Made by a program: the position numbers and the translations under genes. The notes below the pieces were generated by a model that was not told where the DNA came from, ran no database searches, and saw only the letters and a list, made by a program, of their open reading frames with translations. This document shows positions 42,279-55,000 of a stretch of 64,000 nt of DNA, piece after piece; position 1 is the stretch's first letter; every line of letters starts with the position of its first letter. Where the stretch lies: the NCBI GenBank assembly GCA_030549495.1, contig JAUIRK010000510.1:62001-126000 (forward strand), in the 5' to 3' direction. The DNA comes from Nectonema munidae. Taxonomy: Eukaryota > Nematomorpha > Nectonematoida > Nectonematidae.

Positions 42279-44623
42279 CAGGGGTCGGGAACCTATGGCT
42301 CGCGAGCCAGATGTGGCTCTTATGAATGCTGCATCTGGCTCGCAGACAAATTTTTAATTATAAAAAAATGTTTCGTCAGACTCCGTTGCGCATGCGCAAA
42401 CCGGCAACTAAAACGCGGGAAATCACCGTTTGTATGTTTTTTATTTCAGAAACCCTTGTAAGAAGATGGCTAAAGGAAAAAAAGACGAAGAGTATCGCAC
42501 TTTTCAGCAGGAATGGACAGAGGAACTTGCCTTTGTGGAGAGAGCAGGTTCTGCAGTGTGTCTAATATGCAATGATAAAATTGCATCTATGAAACGGTCA
42601 AATGTAAAGCGGCACTTCGACACACGCCATAGTACATTTGCATCGAAGTATCCTGCGGGGGACAGCAGGAAGAAAGCATGTCAAGAGCTACTATCAAGAG
42701 TGCAAGCTAGTCAGCAGCAACTGCGTGTTTGGAGCCAACAAGGTGACTGCAATTCGGCTAGCTTTGCTGGTGCTTTAGCAATTGTGAGAAACGGAAAGCC
42801 ATTCACAGATGGGGAGTATGCCAAAGCATTCATGCTTGATGTTGCCAATGAAATTTTTGATTACTTTTCGGATAAAGACAAGATAATTAAACGGATAAAA
42901 GACATGCCTCTGTCAGCAAAAACTGTTCACGATCGTACCATCAGATGTCAAATCAAATTGAGGCAACGCAAGTGAAGGACATAAATGCGGCGCCATTTTT
43001 TTCTCTCGCTTTGGATGAGTCAACAGACGTAAGCAATTTATCCCAATTCAGTTTAATGGCAAGGTATGTTGTCGGTGACGCAGTATATGAGGAAAGTCTT
43101 GCTGTTTTGCCTATGAAAGAGACAACAAGAGGGGAGGATTTATTCAAGTCATTCATCAAGTTCGCTGAAGAAAAAAATCTACCGATGGATAAACTTGTTT
43201 CGGCGTGCACTGATGGCGCTCCGTGCATGGTGGGGAAAAACAGAGGATTCGTAGCGCTTCTTCGTGAACATGAAAAGAGACGCATCTCAAGTTTTCACTG
43301 CATCCTACATCAGGAGGCGCTTTGTGCTCAGATGTCTGGCGAGCAGCTGGGTGTGGTGATGTCGCTGGTCGTTCGAGTGGTCAACTTTATTGTTGCCCGA
43401 GCTTTAAATGATCGCCAGTTTAAAACACTGCTGGATGAAGTTGGGAGTAATTATCCTGCTCTGCTTCTGCACAGTAACGTGCGTTGGTTGTCAAGGGGGA
43501 AGGTGCTCAGCCGTTTTGCGGCTTGTTTGAGCGAAATCCGGTCTTTTCTTGAAATGAAAAATGTCGAGCATCCCGAGTTAGCTGACACTGAGTGGCTCCT
43601 GAAGTTCTATCTCGTGGACATGACTGAACATCTAAACCAGCTCAACATGAAAATGCAAGGTGTTGGAAATACAATCTTATCCCTGCAACAAGCAGTGTCT
43701 GCATTTGAAAACAAGCTAGAACTCTTCATCACCGACATTGAAACAGGTCGTTTACTACACTTTGAAAAACTGAGTGAGTTTAAAGATGCATGCACAGCAA
43801 GTGACCCTTCGCAACATCTTGATCTTCAGCAGCTAGCAGGCTTCACATCTAATCTCCTGCAGACATTCAAAGCGCGCTTTGGAGAATTTCACGAGCGCAC
43901 TCGTCTTTTTAAGTTCATCACTCATCCACACAAGTGTGGAGTGGACAGCGCTGACCTGAGTTACATCCCCGGTGTTTCCGAAAGAGATTTTGAGCTATAA
44001 GCTGCTGACCTGAAAGCTTCAGATATGTGGGTGAATAAGTTCAAGTCACTGAATGAAGATTTGGAAAGACTCGCACGACAGCAAGCAGAGTTGGCCAGCC
44101 AACACAAGTGGGCAGAAATGAAAAAACTTAAGCCCATAGACCAGCTGATTGTCAAAACTTGGAACGCGCTTCCCGTCACATACCACACACTGCAGCGTGT
44201 GAGTATTGCTGTACTGACAATGTTCGGCTCTACGTATGCATGTGAGCAGTCTTTCTCACATCTAAAGAACATTAAGACCAACCTACGATCACGTTTGACG
44301 AATGGAAGTCTTAACGCCTGCATGAAGCTTAACCTCACCAAGTATAAACCAGACTACAAAGCCATCAGTAAAACCATGCAGCACCAGAAGTCACATTGAT
44401 GCTAAGAAATATTCATCATTGATTAGAAACAGTATAACAATGTTATTAGAAAGAATTCAGAGGCTTATTGTACTTTAAAAGTGTTGAAATTACATAAAAT
44501 GCAAACATTTACTTTTTTATTATTATTATTATTAGGTTAACATATTATATGGCTCTTACGGAATTACATTTAAAAATGTGTGGTGCTTATGGCTCTCTCA
44601 GCCAAAAAGGCTCCCGACCCCTG
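42279..44623 (+). mobile_element. Young, nearly intact Charlie-like hAT transposon, perfect 8-bp duplication
   Basis: CTCTAGCT at 42271-42278 and 44624-44631 is an exact 8-bp duplication. The ends CAGGGGTCGGGAACCTATGG and, on the minus strand from 44623, CAGGGGTCGGGAGCCTTTTT are Charlie-group hAT termini followed by GGCTC-rich subterminal repeats (GGCTCGCGAGCCAGATGTGG). The 2345-bp element has one transposase with only two visible lesions. Its base composition is distinctly GC-richer than the flanks. Inserted in the old hAT at 40383-45800. Confidence 0.95.
42466..44399 (+). pseudogene. Charlie-like hAT transposase (GTF2IRD2/ZBED type), two lesions
   Basis: The start MAKGKKDEEY at 42466 follows a TTTATTTCAG acceptor-like site. 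A BED-like finger follows: VCLICNDK (C-x2-C) and NVKRHFDTRH (H-x4-H). Catalytic landmarks: LALDESTDVSNLSQF (first D), SACTDGAPCMVGKNRG (second D), FHCILHQEALC, NVRWLSRGKVLSRF; C-terminal dimerisation IAVLTMFGSTYACEQSFSHL and LRSRLTNGSLNACMKLNL; stop at 44397-44399. About 640 aa, normal for the group. One frameshift near 42945 (after HDRTI) and one stop at 43998-44000 interrupt it. Otherwise blocks are well preserved, so loss of function is recent. Closely similar proteins are common in vertebrate and arthropod genomes. Confidence 0.85.
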
Positions 44624-46089
44624 CTCTAGCTAGACTCTCCATTTTCCTTATAATTTACCTTTTATAGACAATTTACAATAGTAACCTGACAAATCACAAT
44701 TTTTGAGTCAATAATTCTTTTTAGTTTCAACTTTGAACCGAATATTCAAACGTAATTGTATATATTTAGGAAAAACACACTTTTAATTTGTTCACTGTAT
44801 AAAGTACATGGAATAAGTTCAAAATTAAAATAATTTATGCTTCACAATTAGCCTATTTGACGATTAAAATTAAGTTAAACCTGAAAAATTAATTAGTATA
44901 CAGTTCTCCGCCTGTAATGACGCCGCCCCCGCTTATCGCCATAAAATTACTCTGATTCAATTTCCTTACTTGTTAATTCCCACGATTTTGCACCCCTCGT
45001 TGTCCGCCATCTCCCAACTTAATCTTCAGTACAAACATATAATTATTATCATTAATGTCATTTAAATATTTTGTTTTTACTACATCATATTAGCTGACGC
45101 TATTAGATCTACTAAAAAATCTTGGGATTCTGTGAAACCTCCAATGATTGTAAACTGCTGGCAACAAACTGAACTTACAAGATGAAGAAAAAGACGTTTT
45201 ATCTCTAACCGAGCTACTGCTAGACATATCTATTTTAAGCATTGATTCTTGAAATGTCTCCATGTCTTCTGAAGAATTTTTAACGCGAAGTTATACATAA
45301 CTAATGAGCTATTAATTATAATGATATAGAATTAAGCTGATACGAAAAAGTATCAAATCAAGTACAGAACGTGCCAAAGAATACCCTATGTGACCAGCGC
45401 TCGAGAATGTGAGCGTGTCAATGTGCCACTCAAATTTTCGCTGCATATGGCTCTAGGTTTGCTCAGAAAAAATTACACCTTAGCAAATACAGACACGCCC
45501 AATAAATATTCACAAATAATACCTGCTGCGTTAATATTTAACTTAGAGTATATAATCTACAGATTATAAACTTTATGCTAAGACACATGAACAGGCAACT
45601 CTGATGAAGCAAGAACGGCGGCACCACAGCAACACAGAACACAAATGACCACACTCCCCCACTGACGCCGTACAACTGAACGGCACAGAGCAAAGAAACT
45701 GTCTTGCGCGAGTTCAATGGTGTGAACGCTTTTGAAACTGCAAATTAGTGCTTTGCTCAGAACAAATTATACCGTTATGCGGTTGTTCGATCCATCACTA
45801 TCATGTACTTGATTAAGATGCGTATGTCTTTGAAGTAAAAATTCATGCAAAAAATGCATCCATTTTTAAGAATTTCTTAAAATAAATGCAGGCCCGTACT
45901 ACCCAGAAACCCCCTCCCTTTTTTTGTTTTTCATTTACTCGAACCTATTTTTTTATTTTATGTATCAATTTTTACTTATCACAAATGTTTACCTTTTTAA
46001 TTTTAAAAATTCTTATTAAAAAAATTTTTTTAATTCAAAATTAAAAAAATAATTTGATTTTAAAATTTAATTCAAAAAAATTATTTAAA

Positions 46090-46440
46090 ATTATTTTCAA
46101 TTGAATTCCAACGCTGGAAAAATCATTTTATGCAAGTGGCTACAAATCTACGACCTGAATCTCCAGCACAAGCAATAAAAGAATGCTCAGAAATAATGTT
46201 TCCAAATATTTATGTTCTTTTACAGATAACTTCCACAATTCCAGTAACTTCATGCGAGTGTGGAAGAAGTCATTACGTAGATTAAACACATATATGAGAG
46301 CTTCAATGAAAAAAACTGTCTAACCTCGCACTTCTGCACATTCACTACGATGCAGAAATGGATCTGGATAAAGTTGTAGATTTTTATGTTCGGAAACATC
46401 CTCGTAGACTTGAATTATACAGCCTACTCTGTTAAAAAAC
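46090..46440 (+). pseudogene. hAT transposase C-terminus (52-kDa PKR-inhibitor-repressor type)
   Basis: Reads KECSEIMFPNIYVLLQITST, IPVTSCECGRSH, then in another frame NTYMRASMKKT and LALLHIHYDAEMDLDKVVDF, YVRKHPRRLEL. This is the dimerisation block of hAT transposases annotated as '52 kDa repressor of the inhibitor of the protein kinase-like'. Frame breaks are present; only the last 110 or so residues remain. Confidence 0.7.
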
Positions 46441-46727
46441 TGAAAATTTTAAATAAATTTTATTGTATATTTGATATATTTGTACTCAATTATTTATGTG
46501 TTCAAATAAATCAATTTTTTCAATTAAATATTTTTTAGAAGTGTCTTTATGTCTAAATTTGAAAATATGTTATTAGAGTTGTTAAAATGCTACGATAGCG
46601 CTTATCGCTAACGAAAAATAGGCGTTATTTCACCTCTAAATCTGACTGTCCCTGAGAAACTTTTTTAATAATATTTTTTATAAAAAATTTTTAGTAATGA
46701 AAAAATTGAAAAGACTAGTTTTAATAC

Positions 46728-48611
46728 CAGGGCGAACTATTTCAAAACCTCCAAAAAATAAAATTATTGTAGTCTCCACTTGTAATGAGCAAATCGATTT
46801 TGGAAACATACTTGTTTATATTTTAGATTAGGTCTAGTTAAATTAAAAATGTCAAAAAAAGGCAATATAACATAGATTACTTAGCCTTTGGTTTTACTTT
46901 CACCCTTGAACATGATGAGACACAAAAGCCACAGTGTTTCCTATGTGACAAAACGAAAGATGGCATATACGATTGGAAAAAAATTGAAGCAGTGCCTTTG
47001 TCAAACGATGTAATTCACTCAAGAATTGTTGACATGTCTAATATTTTGAAACAAGTAATAGAAGAACTGGCCCTCCACGTCATTTCCTTTAAGCATGCAA
47101 TTGGATGAAAGTACTGATGTCGAACAGCGCAGCCAGCTTCTGGTTTTTGTTCGTTATATGCCGTTTGATGCTATCAAAGAGGAATTCTTATTCTGGCAAC
47201 CCCTTTTGGAAACAACAAAAGCTATCGACATTTTGGAATTGGTGAATAATTTCCTTGCTAAGCACAACTTCGATTGGAAAAAACATCCTGGTTCTTTGTG
47301 TACAGAAGAGGCACCTGCAATGCTTAGCAACAAATCTGGTTTTGCCGCGTTAGTGCAGAAAGAAGCTCCTCAGTCTTTTGTCATCCATTGTTTTTTTACA
47401 TCGGCATGCATTGACGTCAATGTCTCTGCCACCAATTCTGAAAGAAGTCTTCTCTTCTTGCGTGAAAAGAGTCAACTTCATCAGATCCAAATCAGTGAAT
47501 CATCGTCTCTTCAAAAGATTTTGTCATGAAATGGGATTACAACATGAAGTTCTTCTCTAACACACAGAAGTTCGGTGGCTTTCAAGAGGACAAATATTGA
47601 AACGTCTGTTTGAACTTCGAGTAGAAGTTTCATTATTTTTGAAAGAAAAAGAAAACCCACCACTTTCAGAACTTTTTGATAGCGAAGAGTTTATTAATTG
47701 CTTGGCATACTTAGCAGATATTTTCAGCCTTATGAATAATGTGACATTTGAGATTCAAGGAAATTATGTTACCATTATGGATGCTTCAGAAAGACTCCAA
47801 ACCTTTCTTGGAAAGCTGCCACTGTGGGAGAGAAGGTTGAAGGCGGGTAACTATGCAAACTTTCTGATGTTAGAAGAGATACTTTTACAGAATGGAATCA
47901 GAAGTGTCAAATCGATGTCTATTTCTATGAAAGAACTATTCTGCAAACATTTGAGTACTCTTCAGAATTCTTTCAAAAATTACTTCTGCTTAGGTGACCT
48001 TGACCTTAAAATTGAAAAATAAATACGTAAACCTTTCCTTGCCAACATAGACTCTATTAGTGATTAAGACCTTGTTATGGATGATCTCATTGATCTGAGA
48101 ACAAAGGAAATGTTACAAAATGAGTTCAACACAAAGAGCATTGAAGAATTCTATTGTGCAAAGCCTATCCCTGTCTGGTAAAGCAAGCTATGTGTGCTCT
48201 GATTCCGTTTGCTAACACTTACCTATGTGAGACGGGTTTTCTTAACTCGTTTCTATCAAGACAAAAAAAACAGAAATCGATTCGATGTCAGAGATTATAT
48301 ACTTGTAACATTATCGAAGACCACTCCACAGTTTTCTCTTCTTATTCAGGGCAAACAGCAGCATCCGCCTAACTAAAAAAAAATTTTCCAGCAAAATTAA
48401 GGTTTTTGGTTTAATTAATTTACAAAATACAAATATGTTACATTTTCACATTGTTTCTTGTGTTTATATATCGATTTCATAAATTTCATTATATTTGAAT
48501 AAATAAACTCATTTTATGAAAGGTCATCTTTTTATAGGTATTTTTCTAGATAAGCGTTCCGCGAGTTCTACCAGATTCTCAAAGGGGTCCGTGACTCAAA
48601 AAGTTCCCCTG
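46728..48611 (+). pseudogene. Charlie-group hAT relic (ZBED5/SCAND3-like), nested
   Basis: The right end on the minus strand reads CAGGGGAACTTTTTGAGTCA then CGGACCCCTTTGAGAATC, a very typical Charlie-group terminus. The left end is probably CAGGGCGAACTATTTC at 46728. Plus-strand coding pieces: FGFTFTLEHDETQKPQCFLC-like at about 46880-46950; 47095-47529 with LDESTDVEQRSQLLVFVRYM and PLLETTKAIDILELV; 47597-48022 with MKRLFELRVEVSLFLKEKE and LAYLADIFSLMNNVTFEIQG; 48154-48372 with YLCETGFLNSFLSRQKKQKS. At least four breaks; inactive. Confidence 0.7.
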
Positions 48612-49189
48612 CTCTAAAAATTTACAATAAATAAAAGCCTAATGTTTTGATTTTTATTGTAAAAGTTTTTTATTTTTGACTTAGTTTTTAAGAAAAAGAA
48701 AAAAAACAATAACAAAAAGTAAATTGTCATAAGAAAGTATTGAATCAGCATAAAGTTAAAATCTATACTTTATTTCTGTTCTATCAGTGATCCAGCAATA
48801 TTCGCAATGACACAAAAAGGATTTAAATGTCAGATTAAGAAAAAACTTTTACAAAATTGGGCTTTAGGTTAGGAATGGAAAAACAACAATCAAATATAGA
48901 ATAAGATTTATAAAGAATGATAAACGTATAGGATTCATCTACCAAGAAAGTCTCATTTCTTTGTATAGCAAGTACAACGATAAGATATGTATGATAGTTT
49001 TATAACTTTTTTATGAGAACGAACCCCCCCCCCCCCCCTATTTTTTAGGCTGTGTATGGGCCTGCAATGCGACAAAAATTTATTGATATTTCAGTGATCA
49101 AATGAGACGTCGTCATAAACAATTCATTACATACATAAATGTGCTACACTAGTATAAAGTTTTTCCAATTATGGTGTGAACATTTCTGG

Positions 49190-49570
49190 AAGAGTAAGTT
49201 GAATTTGAAGTTTACATCTAAAAATTGTATCCAAGGATATTATTCACATTTTATACCAAATTAACCATAGCGATTTCATTCTCGGACTCAGTTTTCGCAA
49301 TTATTGTGTCAAAATGTCTCAAAGTGCCATTTTGTTGATTACGTCTAAAAATTGTCTCAAATCATGCATTCACATTCTAAATACAATAAAAAAATTATAG
49401 ACCAAATCGGCTATACTGATTCGATTTCTTCACTCAGTTTTCACGATTAGGATTTGAAAAGTCTGAAAGTATTAATCAAATTTGCGGTTTGCGTCTGAGA
49501 ATGTGTCTCCAAAAAGAATTATCCCCACTTTATAATAAATCAAACATGCTGATTTTATTTCTGGACTCAT
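49190..49570 (-). repeat. Satellite family 1, second locus, inverted
   Basis: Three units of about 130-150 bp, read on the minus strand, carry AGACGCAAAC, AATTTGATTAA, TTTTCAAATCCTAA, AAAACTGAG and TTTGGTATAAAA. This is the same order as the array at 2516-3549. The two loci are about 46 kb apart and in opposite orientation. Confidence 0.6.
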
Positions 49571-49659
49571 TCTTTCAATCAAAACTCATTCTTTCTTCAA
49601 AAAAAATTTCAATTTAACCTCTCTCTAATGCTGTTTATGTAGAGGTGGAGAATGAGGTT

Positions 49660-49960
49660 GAGCTTTCATTCTCTAATAAAATGCCTCATATGACACATGC
49701 GTCTCTTACAGTCTCTGAACAGCAAATCTCCAGATCTGCCTTCACGTGGCGGGGTTGTTTAAAACTAAATGATCTGGCGGCGAAAGCGAGTAACAGGCGT
49801 TTAACCTAACGCTCCGGGTAGAACAAACTCGATAGCCTTGGTTGGCTCTTGTTCTAGGAGAAAATAACTCCGATTTAAAATTACGACTCCCTTGTGGGTT
49901 TAATACTTGATTGTAGATAAGTTGTATAATCTAAACTTATGTGCATTCAAATCACCTAAA
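49660..49960. other. GC-richer segment of unknown nature, possible retroposon fragment
   Basis: This stretch (around CACGTGGCGGGGTTG, AACGCTCCGGGTAGAAC, CTTGGTTGGCTCTTGTTC, ATTACGACTCCCTTGTGGG) is less AT-rich and more structured than its surroundings. It recalls untranslated ends of non-LTR elements in arthropods, but there is no ORF and no second copy in the window. Function unknown. Confidence 0.3.
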
Positions 49961-51883
49961 ATGAAACATTTTTCCCACACTAAACTAAAATTCTTCGTTT
50001 ACTTTTTTCTCCAGTCCTACCTTAGGTGCATATACCGATTGTCTTTATCGTTACTTGTGCAAAAAAGCTTATAATTACCCATCATCTTACTTCTTGCAAA
50101 CCTACAATACCAACGCTTCGGTTTAGCATCTCAACTGACCTTCCAACTAAAATGCTTACATTTAACGTCCCTGCTCTCAACAACATATTTTCTATCAGTA
50201 TTCTTTCTGAGGTAGGAAACTGAAGAAACCGTCAGGTACTTTGGGCTGTACCGCGCACTTTTTTAAGTTTTGATATCCATGCAAAAAGTTTTACATGCAC
50301 GATTCCTTTCCTAACGCAAAACCCTGCTCCTTTCAAGCCCTGGGCTTGGGAAAAGATTGTAGAGTTAGAACCTCCACCTGCTAGAAGTACACTAAATTTA
50401 TTTTAATGTGAGAATTCATAGAAAAATTCCCTGATATGGAGATCTAAACATGAAGGCTTTTCGGATACACTCTAACTTTAGATTGAATGTATACATTTTA
50501 GCTTAGAGACCTTGTCCCAGTTTGTTATCGAAAATTAGCAGCGAATACTGGTGGCCAAGATCTGTATTAAAAATTGACGGTTGAGGAGAATAAAAGTATG
50601 AGATTTTACTTTCATAGCAAGATATCAAAGCAAAAATGTGTACTTTACATTTTTATTAGGTCTGTTATTTCAATGTGATTATAGTCTAACTAGTGGAAAT
50701 TTAACATTCTTACGAGTTAGAGAAATGAGATATTTTGTGAAAAATCGTAAACAGACAAAAAGCCAATGGACAAAATGTCGACAGTTTTGATGTCAACATT
50801 TCATCATGTAAGATCAAATTTTTTTAAATATTTTTATTTACTACAAGTTGTAACGTTTATAATAGAAATACTACTAAAATGACTTGTGTCGCCATTATGT
50901 CACAGTTGAACAAATGTTGGCATTGAGAATGTTGGTATTTTGTGTCACCATTAAAAGTGTAGACATTTTTTGTCGGCATTTTGTCTGGGAACCGTAAAAA
51001 ATATGAGTTATGAAATAAAGAGATTGTAATTGCGTACACTTGCAGATCTACAAGATCTTTTGTTTTTTCATATCAATTGAGAATATTAAAGAAAATAAGT
51101 TCATTTCTAATAAAGTTATTGGAATGTTATTATGTTTTAAATATAAAGTTATGAGTGTGCTAGTTGCCAATTTGAAAAACATTACACTAGGTAAATAGAA
51201 ATTATGGTTTAAAATCTTTTTAAATATAGTAAAAAACGCAGACTAGATGTGAGCGGTCGTGAAAATATATGGCTACGGACCTAAAAAAATAGATCCATTC
51301 AGGTCTCTTATTTATTTGTTACTTTGAATGTTTTTTAAAAGTGTTGAATTAATTCAAAATATAAAAATGAAAACCTACTTGAATAGATGTGTAATTTATA
51401 ATACAACTAATGTTATGATTGCAATATTTCTATTATTGAATATAATAAAGTGGTTCAATCAGAAAAATTGTATTTCTTTTAGCTAGAATTGAACAAATCA
51501 ATTGTTATAGATGTGCATAACATATGGGTGGCTACGTTTTTAAATGTCTAGCTACACTACATTTAAATCATATAATTTTGAGTTCAATTAGCAATTTTAA
51601 CTTTTCAAAAATTATTTCATCTGAATGGTATTATATATTGATATTGTTGGAGTCGAGAGTAATTTTATTTGAGGCTTTGCCAGGGGAAGTGAATCATCAC
51701 AAGGAAAATGTAGAATTTTTGTTCACTTTCAAAGCAGCAGCCAAAAATATGTGAAATTGCGTTAATCTTCATAAAAGCCACCGGTTACAGATATAGCCAT
51801 TTTCTACATATGGCTTTATAATATTACTATATTAACTGAAACAACGTAAAAAATTATAATAAGCATCGTGATTTCTTTAGGGT
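49961..51883. other. Intergenic AT-rich DNA, no gene seen
   Basis: No supported gene. Near 50755-50995, words like GACAAAATGTCGAC, GTTGGCATT and GTCGGCATTTTGTC recur on both strands, suggesting a small decayed inverted repeat element. Open frames here have no domain. Confidence 0.4.
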
Positions 51884-52032
51884 TGTTATATGATTGTAAA
51901 TATATGCTGTAAGCTCATTGCACCTTTTAATTAAGAGGCATCCCTGAGCCAATATTTATTTGTTAACACTATTTAAATGCCTGACATTGACGCAAGGCAT
52001 AGTTGCTTAATAAATTATCTTAACACATAACA
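51884..52032 (+). repeat. 5' LTR of the Ty3/Gypsy element
   Basis: Begins TGTTATATGATTG, ends ACACATAACA, with AGGGT immediately outside. It contains an AATAAATTATC stretch near the end that may serve as polyadenylation signal. Confidence 0.9.
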
Positions 52033-55000
52033 CTTTAAGCAACTATCTGTCATGTCTCTTCCAACTAACTCTTCTGATAAAACAGTGCCTTATCTCAAGC
52101 CTGGAGTTTTAGACATTGATCCTGATGACGTTGACGCCCAAGAGTTTTATCAACATTGAAAAAAAAAAGATGGAAATGCTTCTCGTTTACCTCGGTGCTT
52201 CTGCTGAAAATAAGTTTCATATTTTAGTTACTCACGTAAGTTCTAAAATTTTCAAGCATGTGTCGCAATTAGCTACATACGAGAGTTCTTTGGAGGCGTT
52301 AGACAAACTTTTCTTGAAAAAGCATAGTCGTATGTCAGCACGCTTCAAACTTTTCACCAGGAAACAAAAGCCCGGTGAGCCACTTACCTCCTTCATACAG
52401 AGCTTGCAAGAGCTATCAAACGACTGTCAGTACGAAGCTTTGTCTGCTGAAGAAAGCAGAAAAGAAGCTGTGTGCATGGCCTTGATCCAAGGATTGAGTT
52501 CTCAATTGATTCGCACTCGAATTCTTGAGAAATCTTATGTAAATCTACAGTCTGCAATTGATATGGCTATGGCACTTACGTTGGCTAGTGAGGAAGCTAA
52601 GCAATTTGAATGTCCTATGCTTAATCTGATGGAAGAGAATGCTAAACAAGGTAAGGATACCGAAGTATCGGCTGCAAAGACTCAATACTCACAGCAGTGC
52701 ACCTATTGTGCATTGTCCATACATCCTAGGTTCAAATGCCCTGCCCGGAATGTTCAGTGTCATTCGTGTATGAAACAAGGACACTTTGCCAGAGTGTGTA
52801 AGTTTAAAGCTCAGCCAACTAGAGTTATATCTCAAGCTCTGCTTTCTTTAACGTCTTCTACTTCTGCTTCTTGTAACCTAAAAAATGCTGTCGAAGATAT
52901 CAACTTCAAAGGAGTACGATAGAAAGCACTTGTAGATACAGGTTCTTCAAACAGTTTCATCAATTGTGCAATTGTAAATCGCTTTAAACTCCCTATCTCT
53001 CCTTCTCCAGTATCAGTTGGTATGGCGAGTTCCTCACAAAGCGTTCTTTGCAATGGTCACGTATTCATTAACTTTTATTTTAACGGGCAGTATTATAACC
53101 ATATTAAACTCATAGTTTTTCCAAATTTACTAACCGATTTTATTTTGGGGCAAGATTTTCAGTCGAATCATAAGTCTATTCATTTTAATTTTACAGGTAA
53201 TGGACCTTCTTTAAACATTGGGTCCTTACGTGTACTCAGGTGAGATACCCCATCTCTTTTTTCGAAGCTTTCACCGAAGTGCCACCCAGTTATAACGAAA
53301 TCACGTAACTTTAGTGCACAGGACAGGAATTTTATTAACTCGGAGATTGAGAGAATGTTACGAGAAGGAATAATAGAGCCTAGCAATAGCCCTTGGCGTG
53401 CGCAAGTATTAGTTGTGAAGTCAGACACCAAGTCTAGACTTGTAATTGATTATTCTAAGACCATCAACCGGTTCACTCTTCTAGATGGCTATCCATTACC
53501 TAAGATAGACGTATTGGTTAGAACGATGGCAAGTTATAAGTTTTTTAGTACCATAGATCTACGTTCTGCTTATCATCAAGTAGCTATCAATGAAAAAGAT
53601 AAGCCATATACAGCATTTCAAGCTGGGAATGCTCTCTACCAATTTAGACGTATACCTTTTGGGTTAACAAACGGGGTAGCATGTTTTCAAAGGATAATAG
53701 ATAAATTCATTAAAAATGAAAATTTAAATGATACTTATGCCTATCTAGATAACATAACGATATGTGGATTAGACCAAGAGAAGAATTTTTAGAGGCTTCT
53801 TCCAAAGTGAACCTAACATTCAATAAAAATAAGTGTGTTTTTAGTACCAAATCTTTATCAGTTCTTGGTTGTTTAATAGAAGAAGGTAAGATTAAACCAG
53901 ACCCTCAAAGATTACAACCACTAAGGATGTTAGAAGAGCCCAAAACAAAAAAAGATCTTGAAAGAGTAAAAGGATTCTTTAGTTATTATTCAAAGCTAGC
54001 CAAACATTCAATGAATTAAAAAAAAAGATTATGGATTCTGTTGTGTGGGCTGTTGATGATTCAGTTCCTTTTGAGGTAGAAACTGATGCTAGTCATAAAA
54101 CAATATCAGCTGTTTTGAACCAAGAAGGACGTCCAGTAGCTTTTTTTTCTAAAACTCTTGGTAAAACTGAACGTAATTACCCTATCATAGAGAAGGAAGC
54201 TTTAGCTATAATCGAATGATTTGGCGACATTATTTAATAGATAAGCATTTCTTACTTGTAACAGATCAGAAGTCGATTTCTTTTATGTTTAACCAAAAGT
54301 TAACAAATCGTATAAAAAATGAGAAAATGTTGCGCTGGAGATTAGAGATTTCGTGTTTTCATTTTGACATAGCGTATAAATCAGGGTCTTCAAACTTGGC
54401 AGCTCATGCACTCTCAAGACTTTGCGCTGTTACAAGGCCAATAACTTTAGATGAACTGAAAACTTTACACAATAGGTTGTCTCATCCTGGTGTTACTCGA
54501 CTCGTGGCTTTTGTTAGATCTAGGAACTTGCCGTTTTCAGTAGAAGAAGTTCGTAGGGTCTGCAATGGTTGTCATATTTGCCGTTATGTTAAGCCACAGT
54601 TTGTTAAAACTAATGAAAAATTAATAAAAGCAATTCGTCCCTGGGAAAGGCTTAATTTAGATTTTAAGGGTCCAATACCAAGTGTGTCTAACAACAAATA
54701 TATCTTAGTAGTTGTAGATGAATACTCTAGGTTTCCTTTTGCAATTCCTTGTCAAAATACTTTGTCTGCAACTTTAGTTTTTCATTTAACAAAACTCTTT
54801 TCTGTCTTTGGTCTGCCAAACTATGTGCATTCTGATCGTGGTAGTAGCTTTATGAGTGAGGAGTTTAGAACTTTTTTGAAAACAAAGGGTATTGTACCCA
54901 GTAGAACAACTCTATATAACCCAGAAGGAAATGGGCAAGCTGAGAGATCTGTAGGTTCTATATGGAAATCAATTTTATTGACATTAAAAGGTTTGAATTT

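Larger units (their letters stand above)
40383..45800 (-). mobile_element. Old hAT element (ZBED4/Ac-like), host of a younger hAT insertion
   Basis: The ends are TAGTGATGGATCG at 40383 and, on the minus strand from 45800, TAGTGATGGATCG: identical over 13 bp. Flanks CTGTGTAC and TCATGTAC share five of eight bases, a worn duplication. The minus-strand transposase relic runs from about 45020 (MADNEGCKIVG) through about 42260-41530 to 40850-41506. The Charlie-like hAT at 42279-44623 splits it. It begins 89 bp after the stop codon of the NDUFA11-like gene, so the gene's 3' end is flanked by this element. Confidence 0.75.
45889..49064 (+). mobile_element. hAT relic (P52rIPK-like transposase) with CAGGCCC ends
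   Basis: CAGGCCCGTACTACCCAGAA at 45889 and, on the minus strand from 49064, CAGGCCCATACACAGCC face each other, each followed by a run of C/G (16 C's at 49024-49038 on the right). The coding relic at 46090-46440 belongs to it. A second hAT (46728-48611) lies inside. No clear duplication at the outer ends. Confidence 0.5.
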
